64,000 bases of DNA. Source: Opitutus sp. ER46. Its GTDB lineage: Bacteria > Verrucomicrobiota > Verrucomicrobiia > Opitutales > Opitutaceae. Shown here piece by piece: positions 1 to 9,344 of this stretch; within the stretch, counting starts at the first letter, position 1, and every line of letters starts with the position of its first letter. The stretch is taken from the NCBI RefSeq assembly GCF_003054705.1, contig NZ_QAYX01000020.1:186001-250000 (forward strand), given 5' to 3'. Made by a program: the position numbers and the translations under genes. Under the pieces are notes generated by a model that saw only the letters and a program-made list of their open reading frames with translations, ran no database searches and was not told the origin of the DNA.

Positions 1-226
1 AACGGTTTGCATGGCATCGTGGCCGCCACCCTCCGGGGACGAGGGGCCGACGGAACACGACAGGGGGTTGTAGCTTCGTTCCCTAATGCGCCAAAGGTCG
101 CGCAAAGCCGACATGGCTTCGCGCCGCCCGCCTCAACCGGCCGCCGCGGCGGCGCCGCCCACCTCCTTCCCGCCGGCCCGCCGCGCCGCGCGGGCGCAAC
201 CGTCTCCTGCCCCGCACCTCACCAGC
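1..226. other. left edge, no gene supported
   Basis: This stretch lies downstream of the leftward AsmA-like gene. Two of the three rightward frames stop within the first 110 bases. The third stays open only as an Arg/Pro/Ala-rich shadow of the opposite gene. I see no terminator hairpin, repeat or RNA gene here. Confidence 0.5.
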
Positions 227-3200
227 TCAGGGTTGCTTTTTCGCGCCAGGCTTCGCCGCGTCCGCCGCGTTCTCCGCCGGCATCGGCTTCGGCGTCGCCG
301 CCTGCGCCAGCATCCGCTGCCAGTGTCCCACATCCATCTGCTCCAACGTGCCGCCAAAATGCACCGGGACCGCGAGCCACGTGTAACCCATTCCGTCCGC
401 CGCGTTCACCGGCAGTCCCGTCTTCGTCATCAGCTCCGCCAGCTTCCCATTCGTCCCCAGCTTCAAATCGAGGCTCAGCGGCCAGCGCCGCATCGACTCC
501 CCGCGCCGCTCCTCCAGTCGCCCCACTCCCGTCAGCCGCACTTTGCCGGCGTTCAACGCCAGGTCCGTCACCCGCACCACACCGTCCCGCCCCCACGTCG
601 CCGCCAGCGAGAGGTCGCTGTAGCCGAGCTCCGCGAGCGGGTACGTGAAATCCAGCACCGCCTGCGTCTGCGCGTCGGGTTTCGTCAGCGCCAGGTTCGT
701 CCGCGTCCGGCGATCAACGCCAAAGAGCCAGCCCACCGCCGACCCCACCGAGCCCATCGCGTCGGCCACCGGCGTCGCTTTCTCCGGCTCCATCTCCAGC
801 GTCCCCGCCCGCAGAAACCGCACGATGCCGCTCTTGCTCGTCAGCCGGATGTCCTGCCGCGCCTGCGCGACAAGCTCCGCCAGGCTCGCCCCCGTCGAGA
901 CCAGCGTCCGCTCCAGCTTGAACTTGCCTTCAAATGCCGGCCGCCGGCGCTCGTCCTCCGTCCCGAATACCGTCGCCGCGTCCACCTCGTCCGGCCCGAG
1001 CGTGAACGCCATCCGGTACGTCGGCGTCGCCGCCGGGTCGAAGGTCACTTCGCCGGTCACGCGCCCTTCCACGTCCTTGCCCAGGACATGCCGGCCATAC
1101 GTCACCTTGATCGTGCGCTCCTCGACGTACGCCGTGGCCTCCACGCCGCGAAATTCGTCCGCTCCCACCCGCAACCGCTCCAGCGCCAGCGCCACGCTGC
1201 CATACGCATCGCCCCAGAAGGGTCGCACCAGCGCCGCCCTGCCGCCATCTCCGCCGTTGGCTCGGCCTGCGTTGGCATTCGCCGCCGCAACCGCCGCCCC
1301 ACCCCGCGGCTGCACCAGCGCTGCCATGGGACGCAGCAGCGCCAGGTCGAGCTCCTTGCCGTGCAGCTTCAGCACCGTGGTCGCGCCATAGCTCGACGGC
1401 GCCCACGTGCCTTCCGCCGTGAAATCCGAGGTGCGTCCGCTCCAGTTCGCCACCACTGGCACTTCGAAGCTCAGGCGCTGGTCAGTCGCTCCGCTCACCT
1501 TGACCGTCGCCTTCACGCGGTCCTGCTCCCGCGCCCCGCCCAGCGTCAGCGTCGCCTCGGTCGTCAGCGTCGGCCCCACGCTCAGCGTAAACGTCCCTTC
1601 GAGCTTGCGCGCCGTCGTCTTCGCCGCGGCCCCGCCCCAGCGCTCGAGCCGTCCCGCCCAAGCGTCGAGCTGCGCCTTCAGCGTGCCCGTCCAGACCGCC
1701 GGCCGCCCCGGTCCGGCGCCGCCGCTTCCCGTTCCCTCCAAAACCAGCAACTCCCGCCCGCCGCTCGCGACCACCAGTGGCGCGTACCGACACGTCCAAC
1801 CCGCCGGCGAGTGACTCGCCTCCAGCCCGAGGCTCACATCCAGCCCGTCCGCCACCACCCGGCCGCCCTGCGCCACCGCCACGCCACGCGCCGTCAACCG
1901 GCCCACCGGCCGCAACGCAAACCCACCGTCCGGCGTTGGCGCCACCCCCACCTCGCCCGCCAGCTCCCCCGCCGTGAACTGCCATCCTGCCGTCGGATCC
2001 GGCAGCCAGGCGAGCGGCAGCGCCTCCAGTTTCACCTTCAGCCACTCCTTCGCCGGCTCGGCCACCGTCAGCTTCCTGTCGCCCGCCTCGTATGTGAAAC
2101 GCTGTCGCAGCTCCACCGTCGCGATCGGCCGGGCGCCCGCGACCGTCAGTTCCAGCCGCTCCACGTCCCACCGCGTGCCCCGCCGCCGCGCAGCCACCTG
2201 TGCCACCAGCGGTCCTTCCGGCGCCATCCGCGCCAGCAACGGACTCAACCCAGCCAGCCGGCCGGTCCGGCCCACCAGCCGTCCCTCCACGCTAAGGTCG
2301 CCGTTGCCCGCATCGATCTCGAGCCGCCCTTGCCCATTCAACGCCGTTACGGGCCAGGTTTCCGCCTGCGCCAGCAGCGCAAAATCCTCCGCCGTCAACG
2401 CGAGCGTTGCCTCGGCCGCGAACCCGCGCGTCGCCACCGTATAGCCGCCGTGCACCGTCGCCAGCGTCCGCCCGTCCCGCGCCAGCGTCACCGCGTACGT
2501 CTCACGCCCGCCTTCGCCCCGCGCCGCCGCCGCCTCCACCGCCAGCTCCGGCGCCGTCTGCAGCGGACCGCCTTTCGGCACCACCGTGCCCGTCCACGCG
2601 AGCCGGCTCACCGTCCGCGGCGTATCCATCCGCACCGCCAGCGTGCCACGCAGGGTCACCTCCACCGGCCGGTTCTCCGCATCGACCCGCATCGTCTCCG
2701 CCGCCACCGCCAGCGCGCTGTCGCGCCCGGCCGCCAGCGGACCACCCTGAAGTGACACCTCCATCCGCCGTGTGGTCGTGCCCGTCGCATCCCGCCGCAC
2801 CACGGTCCCGGCGAGTTCCACGCGCTCGGTCGCGAAGTCCACCGGCAGCCGCGTATCCACAAAGCCACGATGCAACGCCTCCGCCACCCAGCGCAGGCTC
2901 CCGGGCACCGCGTGCTCCGGCCCCGCCGCGGTCCCACTCGTCGCCGGCACCGTCGCCAACGGCGCGGCCACCGCTGGCCCACCGCCCGCCGGCGTCCCTC
3001 CGTTCGCGCCTCCGGAGGCCGCCAACTCCAGCGTCCAGCCCTTCGCCGTCAGGCGCTGCAGCCGCAGCTCCCGCCGCCACACGCTCTGTAACACCGGCAG
3101 CTCCGCGCTCACTTTCGGCGCCGTCAGCACGTGCCCGCCACGTTCCACGCGCACGCGCTCGATCTCCATGCGCCCAAACCGCGCCCAGCAGGAATCAAAC

Positions 3201-3355
3201 GACACCCGCACGGCCGGGAGCTTCGCCAGCTCCCGCCGCAGCAGCCATCCTTGCACCGGCGGGGCCAGCAGCACGGCCGACGCCACCGCGCCAAGCGCCG
3301 CGGCCAGCAGGGTGAGCGTGATCAGGGAGCGAACGAGGAAGCGGAGGATGTTCAC
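227..3355 (-). CDS. AsmA/DUF748-like envelope protein
   Basis: This encodes about 1042 residues. An N-terminal signal-anchor (about residues 5-30) is followed by a very long, low-complexity beta-rich periplasmic region, without Cys clusters or catalytic motifs. That architecture matches AsmA/TamB/YdbH-type proteins, which bridge the envelope and are linked to phospholipid transport and outer-membrane homeostasis. The family assignment rests on architecture and the C-terminal style of the repeats, not on a signature motif. I chose a GTG start at 3355, directly before the hydrophobic segment NILRFLVRSLITLTLLAA. The frame stays open 76 codons upstream, but that part is Arg-rich and not protein-like. 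It is divergent from the efflux operon, with about 280 bases between them. Confidence 0.7.
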   Translation of the reverse strand: MNILRFLVRSLITLTLLAAALGAVASAVLLAPPVQGWLLRRELAKLPAVRVSFDSCWARFGRMEIERVRVERGGHVLTAPKVSAELPVLQSVWRRELRLQRLTAKGWTLELAASGGANGGTPAGGGPAVAAPLATVPATSGTAAGPEHAVPGSLRWVAEALHRGFVDTRLPVDFATERVELAGTVVRRDATGTTTRRMEVSLQGGPLAAGRDSALAVAAETMRVDAENRPVEVTLRGTLAVRMDTPRTVSRLAWTGTVVPKGGPLQTAPELAVEAAAARGEGGRETYAVTLARDGRTLATVHGGYTVATRGFAAEATLALTAEDFALLAQAETWPVTALNGQGRLEIDAGNGDLSVEGRLVGRTGRLAGLSPLLARMAPEGPLVAQVAARRRGTRWDVERLELTVAGARPIATVELRQRFTYEAGDRKLTVAEPAKEWLKVKLEALPLAWLPDPTAGWQFTAGELAGEVGVAPTPDGGFALRPVGRLTARGVAVAQGGRVVADGLDVSLGLEASHSPAGWTCRYAPLVVASGGRELLVLEGTGSGGAGPGRPAVWTGTLKAQLDAWAGRLERWGGAAAKTTARKLEGTFTLSVGPTLTTEATLTLGGAREQDRVKATVKVSGATDQRLSFEVPVVANWSGRTSDFTAEGTWAPSSYGATTVLKLHGKELDLALLRPMAALVQPRGGAAVAAANANAGRANGGDGGRAALVRPFWGDAYGSVALALERLRVGADEFRGVEATAYVEERTIKVTYGRHVLGKDVEGRVTGEVTFDPAATPTYRMAFTLGPDEVDAATVFGTEDERRRPAFEGKFKLERTLVSTGASLAELVAQARQDIRLTSKSGIVRFLRAGTLEMEPEKATPVADAMGSVGSAVGWLFGVDRRTRTNLALTKPDAQTQAVLDFTYPLAELGYSDLSLAATWGRDGVVRVTDLALNAGKVRLTGVGRLEERRGESMRRWPLSLDLKLGTNGKLAELMTKTGLPVNAADGMGYTWLAVPVHFGGTLEQMDVGHWQRMLAQAATPKPMPAENAADAAKPGAKKQP

Positions 3356-3635
3356 GTGGCAGCCGGAAGCACGACGCCTTTCTGCCCGCGAAGTTCCCCG
3401 CTGCCAACCCATTGCCTCGCCCCCGATCATCTTTCCACCGAAAATTCCGAAAACCTGCGCGCAAGCCCCCCCAGTCCCGGGCTCCTGTTTACTGTGCGGT
3501 TTCCGCGAGTCGCGACCTGGCCGCAAGATGCGCAACTCCGGGACGTTACCCGCGGCGCGACGGCGCCGCCATCCCGGCTTCATCTTCCCTAAAGGTTCGA
3601 CCTGCTACCGTCACGTCGCGCTAACCCGCAACGTG

Positions 3636-5096
3636 ATGCTCTCCGCCCTCCCATATCGTCCCTTCCGCTTCGCCTCGCTCCTCGTGCCGCTCGCCGTCGC
3701 CGGCTGCGCCACGGCCACCATCCGCGGCGTCAGCGACGCCACCACCGCCGCGCCCACCCAGTGGCAGCAGGCATCCTCGGCCAACGCCACCCCCGGCGCG
3801 CTCGACACCGCGAGCCTCACCACGTGGTGGACCCGCCTCAACGATCCCGTTCTCAACCAGCTGATCAGCGACGCCCTCGCCGGGAGCCCCGACATCCGCA
3901 CCGCCGTCTCCCGCATCGAGCAGGCCCGCGCCGCCCGCGGCATCGACCGCGCCGCCCTCCTGCCATCCGTCTCCGCCGGCGTCTCCGGCCAGGGCTCCCG
4001 CACCCGCAATCGCGACGCCAACACCACTGCGCGCTCTGAGTCCTACAGCGGCTCCCTCGACGCCGCCTGGGAGATCGACCTCTTCGGCCGCAACTACCAG
4101 ACGCTCGTGGCCGCCAACGCTGACCTCGCGCAAGCCGCCGAAAATCTCCACGCCGCCCAGGTCTCCCTCGCCGCCGAGGTCGCCACCACCTACGTCAGCC
4201 TCCGCTCCGCGGAGCTCCAGCTCGCCATCGTCGAGCAGAGTCTCACCACCCGCGCCGAAACCACCCAGCTCACCCAGTGGCGCGAACAGGCAGGCACCGG
4301 CGACGCCCTCGCCACCCAACAGGCCCTCGCCACCCTCGAGGAAACCCGTGCCTCCATCCCCACGCTCCGCACGTCCGTCACCGCTGCGCGCAACCAGCTT
4401 GCCGTCCTCGCCGGCCGCACCCCCGGCGCCTACGACGCCCTCCTCGCCTCCGCCCGCCCTCTTCCCACCGTCCCCACTAACCTCGCCGTCGGCATCCCCG
4501 CCGAAACCCTCCGCCAGCGGCCCGACATCCGCGCCGCCCAGCATGCCGTCGAAGCCGCCGTCGCTCGCCGGAAGAGCGCCGAACGCAACCGCCTGCCTTC
4601 CCTCAGCCTCTCCGGCTCCATCGGCGTCGAGGCCCTCCGCGCCGGCGACCTGTTCTCCCCGCAGGCGTCCCTCGCCAATCTCGTCGGCAACCTGACCGCC
4701 CCGATCTTCGACGCCGGCCGCCGCCGCGACACCGTCGTCGTCCAGGACCAACTCGCCCGCCAAGCGCTCATCGCCTACGAGTCCGCCGTCCTCTCCGCGC
4801 TGAGCGAGGTCGAGAACGCCCTCGTCGCCGTCCAGCATACGAGCGAGCGGCTCGAGAACCTCAACCGTGCCACCACCGCTGCCCAGCAGGCCGCCGACCT
4901 CGCCCGCCTGCAGTTCGAAGCCGGCACCGTCGACATCCTCACCGTCCTCGACACGCAGCGCACGCTCCTGTCGCTCCAGCGCGAGCAGGTCAGCACCGCC
5001 GCCGACCAGGCCACCGCCCACATCACGCTCTACAAGGCCCTCGGCGGCGGCTGGTCCGCCTCCGCCTCCTTCGCCGTCTCCACTTCCACCCGCTGA
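3636..5096 (+). CDS. outer membrane efflux lipoprotein, NodT/TolC family
   Basis: This is the outer-membrane channel of a tripartite exporter, 486 residues, normal for the NodT subfamily. The N-terminus has a signal peptide ending in the lipobox VAGC, with Cys24 as the predicted lipidated residue. Two OEP repeats follow, rich in Ala and coiled-coil heptads; WEIDLFGR and the later FDAGRRR are typical family motifs. The ATG at 3636 is the first start that gives a sensible signal peptide; the frame stays open far upstream without one. It is first in an operon with the adaptor (13-base gap), ATPase and permease. The combination predicts a MacAB-like exporter of a peptide, lipid or antibiotic; the substrate is not visible. 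Confidence 0.9.
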   Translation: MLSALPYRPFRFASLLVPLAVAGCATATIRGVSDATTAAPTQWQQASSANATPGALDTASLTTWWTRLNDPVLNQLISDALAGSPDIRTAVSRIEQARAARGIDRAALLPSVSAGVSGQGSRTRNRDANTTARSESYSGSLDAAWEIDLFGRNYQTLVAANADLAQAAENLHAAQVSLAAEVATTYVSLRSAELQLAIVEQSLTTRAETTQLTQWREQAGTGDALATQQALATLEETRASIPTLRTSVTAARNQLAVLAGRTPGAYDALLASARPLPTVPTNLAVGIPAETLRQRPDIRAAQHAVEAAVARRKSAERNRLPSLSLSGSIGVEALRAGDLFSPQASLANLVGNLTAPIFDAGRRRDTVVVQDQLARQALIAYESAVLSALSEVENALVAVQHTSERLENLNRATTAAQQAADLARLQFEAGTVDILTVLDTQRTLLSLQREQVSTAADQATAHITLYKALGGGWSASASFAVSTSTR

Positions 5097-5109
5097 TCCC
5101 TTTTCCGCC

Positions 5110-6402
5110 ATGCCTAATCCGTCCAAACCCGATCTGGCCGCCATCCTCCAGTCCGCCGCACCCAACAAGGGCCGCAGGCTCCGCTACGCGCTCGCCGCCG
5201 GCCTCGTCCTCATCGGCCTCGTCGTCTGGTCCGCCCTCGCCCAGAAGGCCCGGGCCCAAAACCAGCCCGCCCCGTTCGCCACGGAACCACTCGCCCGTGA
5301 TAGCATCGCCCTGACCATCACCGCCACCGGCAACCTCGAGCCCACCAACGAGGTCACCGTCGGCTCCGAACTCTCCGGCACCACCCTCGAGGTGTACGTC
5401 GACACCAACGACCACGTCACCAAGGGCCAGCCGCTCGCCCGCCTCGATACCAGCAAGCTCACGCAGCAGACCGAGGTCAGCCGCGCCACCCTCCGCTCCG
5501 CCGAGGCCAGCGTCGCCCAGGCCAAGGCCACGCTCCAGGAAACCCAGGCCACCCTCGCCCGCGCCAAGGAGCTGCGCCGCCTCAGCAACGGCAAACTTCC
5601 CTCGCAGGCCGACTACGACGCCGCCATTGCCGCCGCCGACCGCGCCCAGGCCGCCCTCCTCACCGCCGAGGCCGCCGTCGCCCAGGCACAGGCCCAGGTT
5701 CGCGCCAACGAGACCGATCTCGGCAAGGCCATCATCAAGTCCCCCATCGACGGCATCGTCCTCACCCGCGCCATCGAACCCGGCCAGACCGTCGCCGCCT
5801 CCTTCACCGCCCCCGAGCTCTTCGTCATCGCCGAACAACTCGAGCACATGAAGCTCAAGGTCTCCGTCGCCGAGGCCGACATCGGCCGCCTCAAGGCCGG
5901 CCAGAAGGCCACATTCACCGTGGATGCCTGGCCCGACCGTTCCTACACCGCCACCGTCCTCAAGGTCGCCTACGGCTCCTCCGTCACCAACAACGTCGTC
6001 ACCTACGAAACCGAGCTCGAGGTCGACAACGCCGACCTCAGCCTCCGCCCCGGCATGACCGCCACCGCCGACATCCGCGTCGCCGAGTCCACCAATGTCT
6101 TCGTGGTTCCGCCCGCCGCCCTGCGTTTCGACCCCGCCACCGCCACGGCCACCCTGCAGGCCACCGCGCCCAAGAAGTCCTTTGTCCAGAGCCTCATCCC
6201 GACTCCCCCGCGGCCCGCCGCCAAGGTCGACCGCAAGGGTGAAACCGCCAAGAGCGGCGCCGGCAATGCCCGGGTCTGGGTTCTCCGCGACGGCCAGGCC
6301 CAGCCCGTTCCCGTCCGGCTCGGCCTCACCGACGGCCGCAAGACCGAGATCTCCGGCGCCCAGCTCGAACCCGGCCTGCCCATCATCGTCCGCGCCCAAT
6401 AA
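5110..6402 (+). CDS. periplasmic adaptor (HlyD/MacA-like membrane fusion protein)
   Basis: This 430-residue adaptor links the inner-membrane transporter to the outer-membrane channel. One N-terminal transmembrane helix lies at about residues 26-45. Next come the first lipoyl half (PTNEVTVGSELSGT), a long Ala/Gln coiled-coil hairpin (about 110-205), the second lipoyl half (IKSPIDGIVLTRAIEPGQ) and beta-barrel/membrane-proximal domains. The pairing with a MacB-type ATPase and FtsX-type permease downstream says it is a MacA-type rather than an RND adaptor, although the upstream channel is of the NodT type often seen with RND pumps. It starts 13 bases after the channel gene stops and ends 3 bases before the ATPase gene. 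Confidence 0.9.
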   Translation: MPNPSKPDLAAILQSAAPNKGRRLRYALAAGLVLIGLVVWSALAQKARAQNQPAPFATEPLARDSIALTITATGNLEPTNEVTVGSELSGTTLEVYVDTNDHVTKGQPLARLDTSKLTQQTEVSRATLRSAEASVAQAKATLQETQATLARAKELRRLSNGKLPSQADYDAAIAAADRAQAALLTAEAAVAQAQAQVRANETDLGKAIIKSPIDGIVLTRAIEPGQTVAASFTAPELFVIAEQLEHMKLKVSVAEADIGRLKAGQKATFTVDAWPDRSYTATVLKVAYGSSVTNNVVTYETELEVDNADLSLRPGMTATADIRVAESTNVFVVPPAALRFDPATATATLQATAPKKSFVQSLIPTPPRPAAKVDRKGETAKSGAGNARVWVLRDGQAQPVPVRLGLTDGRKTEISGAQLEPGLPIIVRAQ

Positions 6403-6405
6403 GCC

Positions 6406-7116
6406 ATGGCCGTCAAACCTCTCATCGAGCTGCGCGCGCTGACCAAGACCTACGGTCAGGGCGACGCCGCCTTCGAAGCCCTCCGCGGCGTCGACCTGAG
6501 CATCCATCCGGGCGAGTTCGTCGCGGTCATGGGCCCCAGCGGCGCCGGCAAATCGACGCTCATGAACATCCTGGGCTGCCTGGATACTCCCACCCGCGGG
6601 CAGTATCTCTACGAGGGCATCGGCGTCGAGACGCTCACCGCCGACCAGCGCTCCCTCCTGCGCCGCCACGCCCTCGGTTTCATCTTCCAGGGGTTCAACC
6701 TGCTCGCCCGCACCAGCGCCCTCGAAAACGTCGAGCTCCCGCTCCTCTACCGCGGCCTCAAGCGCAAGGAGCGCCACGACCTCGCCCTCGCCGCCCTCAC
6801 CTCGGTCGGCCTCCCGACCAAGCTCCGCAATACGCCCGCCGAGCTCTCCGGCGGCCAACAGCAGCGCGTCGCCATCGCCCGCGCCATCGTCACCAACCCG
6901 CTCACGCTCTTCGCCGACGAGCCAACCGGAAATCTGGATACGACCACCACGCGCGAAATCATGGAGCTCCTCGTCCAGCTCAACGAGCAGCGCGGCATCA
7001 CCGTCATCATGGTCACCCATGAGGAGGACGTCGCCGCCTACGCCAAACGCCACATTCACGTCCGCGACGGGCTCATCGCGTCGGACGCCGCCAACTCCCA
7101 CCTGCGCCGGTCATGA
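6406..7116 (+). CDS. ABC transporter ATP-binding protein, MacB/LolD type
   Basis: This is a 236-residue ATPase. Walker A is GPSGAGKS at 43-50, the Q-loop lies in FIFQGFNLL, the signature is LSGGQQQR, and Walker B is [12 protein letters not shown]. The Asp-loop and H-loop (VMVTHEED) are also present. All catalytic residues are intact. In MacB-type exporters this subunit powers a mechanotransmission permease that drives substrate through the adaptor and outer-membrane channel. Its stop codon overlaps the permease start (ATGA), a sign of translational coupling. Confidence 0.93.
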   Translation: MAVKPLIELRALTKTYGQGDAAFEALRGVDLSIHPGEFVAVMGPSGAGKSTLMNILGCLDTPTRGQYLYEGIGVETLTADQRSLLRRHALGFIFQGFNLLARTSALENVELPLLYRGLKRKERHDLALAALTSVGLPTKLRNTPAELSGGQQQRVAIARAIVTNPLTLFADEPTGNLDTTTTREIMELLVQLNEQRGITVIMVTHEEDVAAYAKRHIHVRDGLIASDAANSHLRRS

Positions 7117-8327
7117 TCCTCAACGCCTTCAACATCGCCCTCCGCGAGATCCGCCGGAACCTCACCCGCGCTTTCCTTACCGTCCTCGGCATCATCATCG
7201 GCGTCGCCGCCGTGATCACGATGGTCACGCTCGGCCAGGGCGCCACCGAGTCGGTCAAGCAGCAGATCTCCAACCTCGGCAGCAACCTGGTCATGCTCCG
7301 CCCGGGCATGGGCTTCGGCCCGCGCTCCGCCTCCGCCGGCGTCCCCAATTTCACCGAGGCCGACGTCACCGCCCTCCGCGAGCAGATCCACGGCATCGCC
7401 GCCCTTGCCCCCATCCGCAGCACCTCGCTGAGCACGGTCTACCGCCAGGAGGCCCGCAGCACCTCCGTCACCGGCTCCACCGTCGACTACTTCACCATCA
7501 ACAAGTGGACCCTCGCGGACGGCCGCTGCTTCAACGACACCGAGGCCCGCACCGGCGCCGCCGTCGGCGTCATCGGCAACACCGTCCGCCGCGAACTCTT
7601 CGGCACCGAGAACCCGATCGGCGCCAAGATCCGCGTCGGCAACTCGAGCATCGAGATCATCGGTGTCCTCGCCGCCAAGGGCCAGATGGGCATGGGCGAC
7701 CAGGATGACACCATCATCGTGCCACTCGCCACCATCCAGCGTCGGCTCATCGGCCGCACTTCGTCGCACGACATCAGCATGATCAGCATCTCCGCCGCGG
7801 ATGGTGTAAACAGCACCGCGCTGATCGCCGACATCACCTCGCTCATGCGGCAGCGGCGCAACCTGCAGCCCAATCAGGACGACAACTTCAACGTCTTCGA
7901 CACGCGCCAGATCGCCGACACCCTCAGCTCCTCCACCAAGATGATGACCACGCTCCTCGCCGCCGTCGCCGGCGTCAGCCTCATGGTCGGCGGCATCGGC
8001 ATCATGAACATCATGCTGGTGTCCGTCACCGAGCGCACCCGCGAGATCGGCATCCGGCTCTCGATCGGCGCCACCGCCCACGAGGTTCTGCTTCAGTTTC
8101 TCATCGAGGCGGTCACGCTCTCCTGCATCGGCGGCCTCATTGGCATCCTCCTCGGTTTCCTGCTCTGCTTCGGTCTCGCCCAGGTGATCCACGTGCCGTT
8201 CGCCTTCAACTCGCAGATCAACCTCATCGCCTTCCTCTTCTCCGGCGGCATCGGCGTCCTCTTCGGCTTCACCCCCGCCCGCCGCGCCGCCCGCCTCGAC
8301 CCGATCGACGCCCTCCGTCACGAGTAA
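7113..8327 (+). CDS. ABC transporter permease, MacB type
   Basis: This 404-residue permease has the MacB layout: one N-terminal transmembrane helix (about 20-42), a large periplasmic MacB_PCD domain (about 45-260), and a C-terminal FtsX domain with three helices ending in [19 protein letters not shown]. That last motif is the hallmark of MacB/LolC-type permeases. Here the ATPase is a separate protein, unlike E. coli MacB. It is the last gene of the efflux operon and is followed by the first hexamer inverted repeat. Confidence 0.93.
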   Translation: MILNAFNIALREIRRNLTRAFLTVLGIIIGVAAVITMVTLGQGATESVKQQISNLGSNLVMLRPGMGFGPRSASAGVPNFTEADVTALREQIHGIAALAPIRSTSLSTVYRQEARSTSVTGSTVDYFTINKWTLADGRCFNDTEARTGAAVGVIGNTVRRELFGTENPIGAKIRVGNSSIEIIGVLAAKGQMGMGDQDDTIIVPLATIQRRLIGRTSSHDISMISISAADGVNSTALIADITSLMRQRRNLQPNQDDNFNVFDTRQIADTLSSSTKMMTTLLAAVAGVSLMVGGIGIMNIMLVSVTERTREIGIRLSIGATAHEVLLQFLIEAVTLSCIGGLIGILLGFLLCFGLAQVIHVPFAFNSQINLIAFLFSGGIGVLFGFTPARRAARLDPIDALRHE

Positions 8328-8329
8328 GG

Positions 8330-8450
8330 TCTTTCTCTTGCTCTTCCTCTTTCTCTTACTCCCCTGCTCGGGCGGCCGGAGGGCCAGCCGTCCGAGCAGC
8401 AGGGGAAAAAAACGAGGAGAGTAAGAGGAAGAGAAAGAGTAAGAGTAAGA
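8330..8450. repeat. TCTTNC hexamer inverted repeat
   Basis: The pyrimidine arm (8330-8360) is a run of TCTTNC hexamers in which N is G, C, T and A in turn. The purine arm (8414-8450) is the complementary GAAGAN-type run. Between them a GC-rich stem (CCCCTGCTCGG at 8361-8371 against CCGAGCAGCAGGGG at 8392-8405) closes the loop. It follows the efflux operon stop and may act as its 3' structure, but there is no U tract on the RNA, so a standard intrinsic terminator is not supported. Confidence 0.8.
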
Positions 8451-8461
8451 TCCCAAAAAAC

Positions 8462-8609
8462 CGTTCTCGTTCTCATTCTCTTTTTCGTTCTCCCCCATCC
8501 GTCGTCCTGCGTCAGCCTCTCTCAATCTTCCGTCCTCCCGCCCGTCGTCCGTCCCCCAATCGCCCCCCAATCCCCCAAGAGAACGAGAACGAGAAAGAGA
8601 ACGAGAACG
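8462..8609. repeat. NTTCTC hexamer inverted repeat
   Basis: The pyrimidine arm (8462-8492) is made of NTTCTC hexamers (mostly GTTCTC, one ATTCTC, one TTTTTC). It is matched by a purine arm at 8579-8609 built of GAGAAC/GAGAAA. The roughly 86-base loop is C-rich and contains CAATCCCCC-like strings related to the octamer array near 49.0 kb. It lies between the efflux operon and its two-component system. Confidence 0.8.
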
Positions 8610-8623
8610 ATTTCGCCTCCGGC

Positions 8624-8653
8624 CACTTTCACTTTCACTCTCACTTTCACTCC
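8624..8653 (+). repeat. TCACTY hexamer tract before response regulator
   Basis: This is five near-identical hexamers of the form TCACTT/TCACTC, preceded by CTCCGGC. It ends 40 bases before the response regulator ATG. The same tract recurs at 24.6, 47.7, 49.2 and 50.1 kb. Confidence 0.8.
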
Positions 8654-8693
8654 GACGGCCACGCCGGCCCCTCACTCCCCCACTCCCTCCCCG

Positions 8694-9344
8694 ATGCGCC
8701 TCCTCGTCATCGAAGACGACCCCGCCCTGCAGGCCACCGTCGCGAGCATTCTGCGCGAGGAGGACTACGCCGTCGACGTCGCCAGCGACGGCGAGGAGGG
8801 GCTCTTCAAGGCGCAGGCCACCGCGTACGACGCCATTATCCTCGATGTCCTGATGCCCAAGCTCGACGGCTGGGGCGTCCTCCAGCAGTTGCGCCAGACC
8901 TCCAGGGTCCCCGTGCTCATGCTCACCGCGCTCGATGACACCCGCAACCGGGTGAAGGGACTCGACCGCGGGGCCGACGATTACCTGCCCAAGCCGTTTG
9001 ATCTCGAGGAGCTGCTCGCCCGCATCCGCGCGCTCATCCGCCGTTCCGCCGGCCAGCCAAGCCCGGTGCTGCGGCTCGGCGAACTCACCCTCGACACCGC
9101 CGCGCGGCGCGTGGAACTCGCCGGCACCGAGGTCCCGCTCACCGCCCGCGAGTACTCGCTGCTCGAGTACCTCGCGCTCCACCGCGGCCAGGTCGTCAGC
9201 CGCACCGAGCTCTACGAACACCTCTTCGACGAGGACGACGACAGCCTTTCCAACCTCCTCGACGTGCACGTCTCCAACCTGCGCAAGAAGCTCGGCCGCG
9301 ACCTCATCGAGACGCGCCGCGGCCTCGGCTACTGCCTCCCTTGA
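8694..9344 (+). CDS. OmpR/PhoB-family response regulator
   Basis: This is a 216-residue DNA-binding regulator. The receiver domain (1-120) has the acidic pocket EDD at 7-9, phospho-acceptor Asp51 in IILDVLMPK, and Lys in LPKPF. The C-terminal winged-helix Trans_reg_C domain (about 125-216) carries the typical ending LDVHVSNLRKKL...GLGYCLP. Its length and layout are those of CopR/CusR-type regulators. It overlaps the kinase gene by 4 bases, so the pair is one two-component system. Its place just after the efflux operon suggests it controls that exporter; this is inferred from position only. Confidence 0.93.
   Translation: MRLLVIEDDPALQATVASILREEDYAVDVASDGEEGLFKAQATAYDAIILDVLMPKLDGWGVLQQLRQTSRVPVLMLTALDDTRNRVKGLDRGADDYLPKPFDLEELLARIRALIRRSAGQPSPVLRLGELTLDTAARRVELAGTEVPLTAREYSLLEYLALHRGQVVSRTELYEHLFDEDDDSLSNLLDVHVSNLRKKLGRDLIETRRGLGYCLP

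Noticed and set aside
86-2755. 889-residue rightward ORF opposite the AsmA-like gene
   Set aside because: It is Arg/His/Pro-rich without domains, and lies antisense to a gene with a clear signal-anchor and periplasmic region. It is a high-GC shadow.
8361-8412. Standard intrinsic terminator after the efflux operon
   Set aside because: The stem is followed by seven A residues, not T, for rightward transcription, so it lacks the U tract.
7056-9269. 737-residue leftward ORF with SESESE and NENENE runs
   Set aside because: It is read through the hexamer repeats and antisense to the permease and regulator genes. The runs are translated repeats, not a protein domain.
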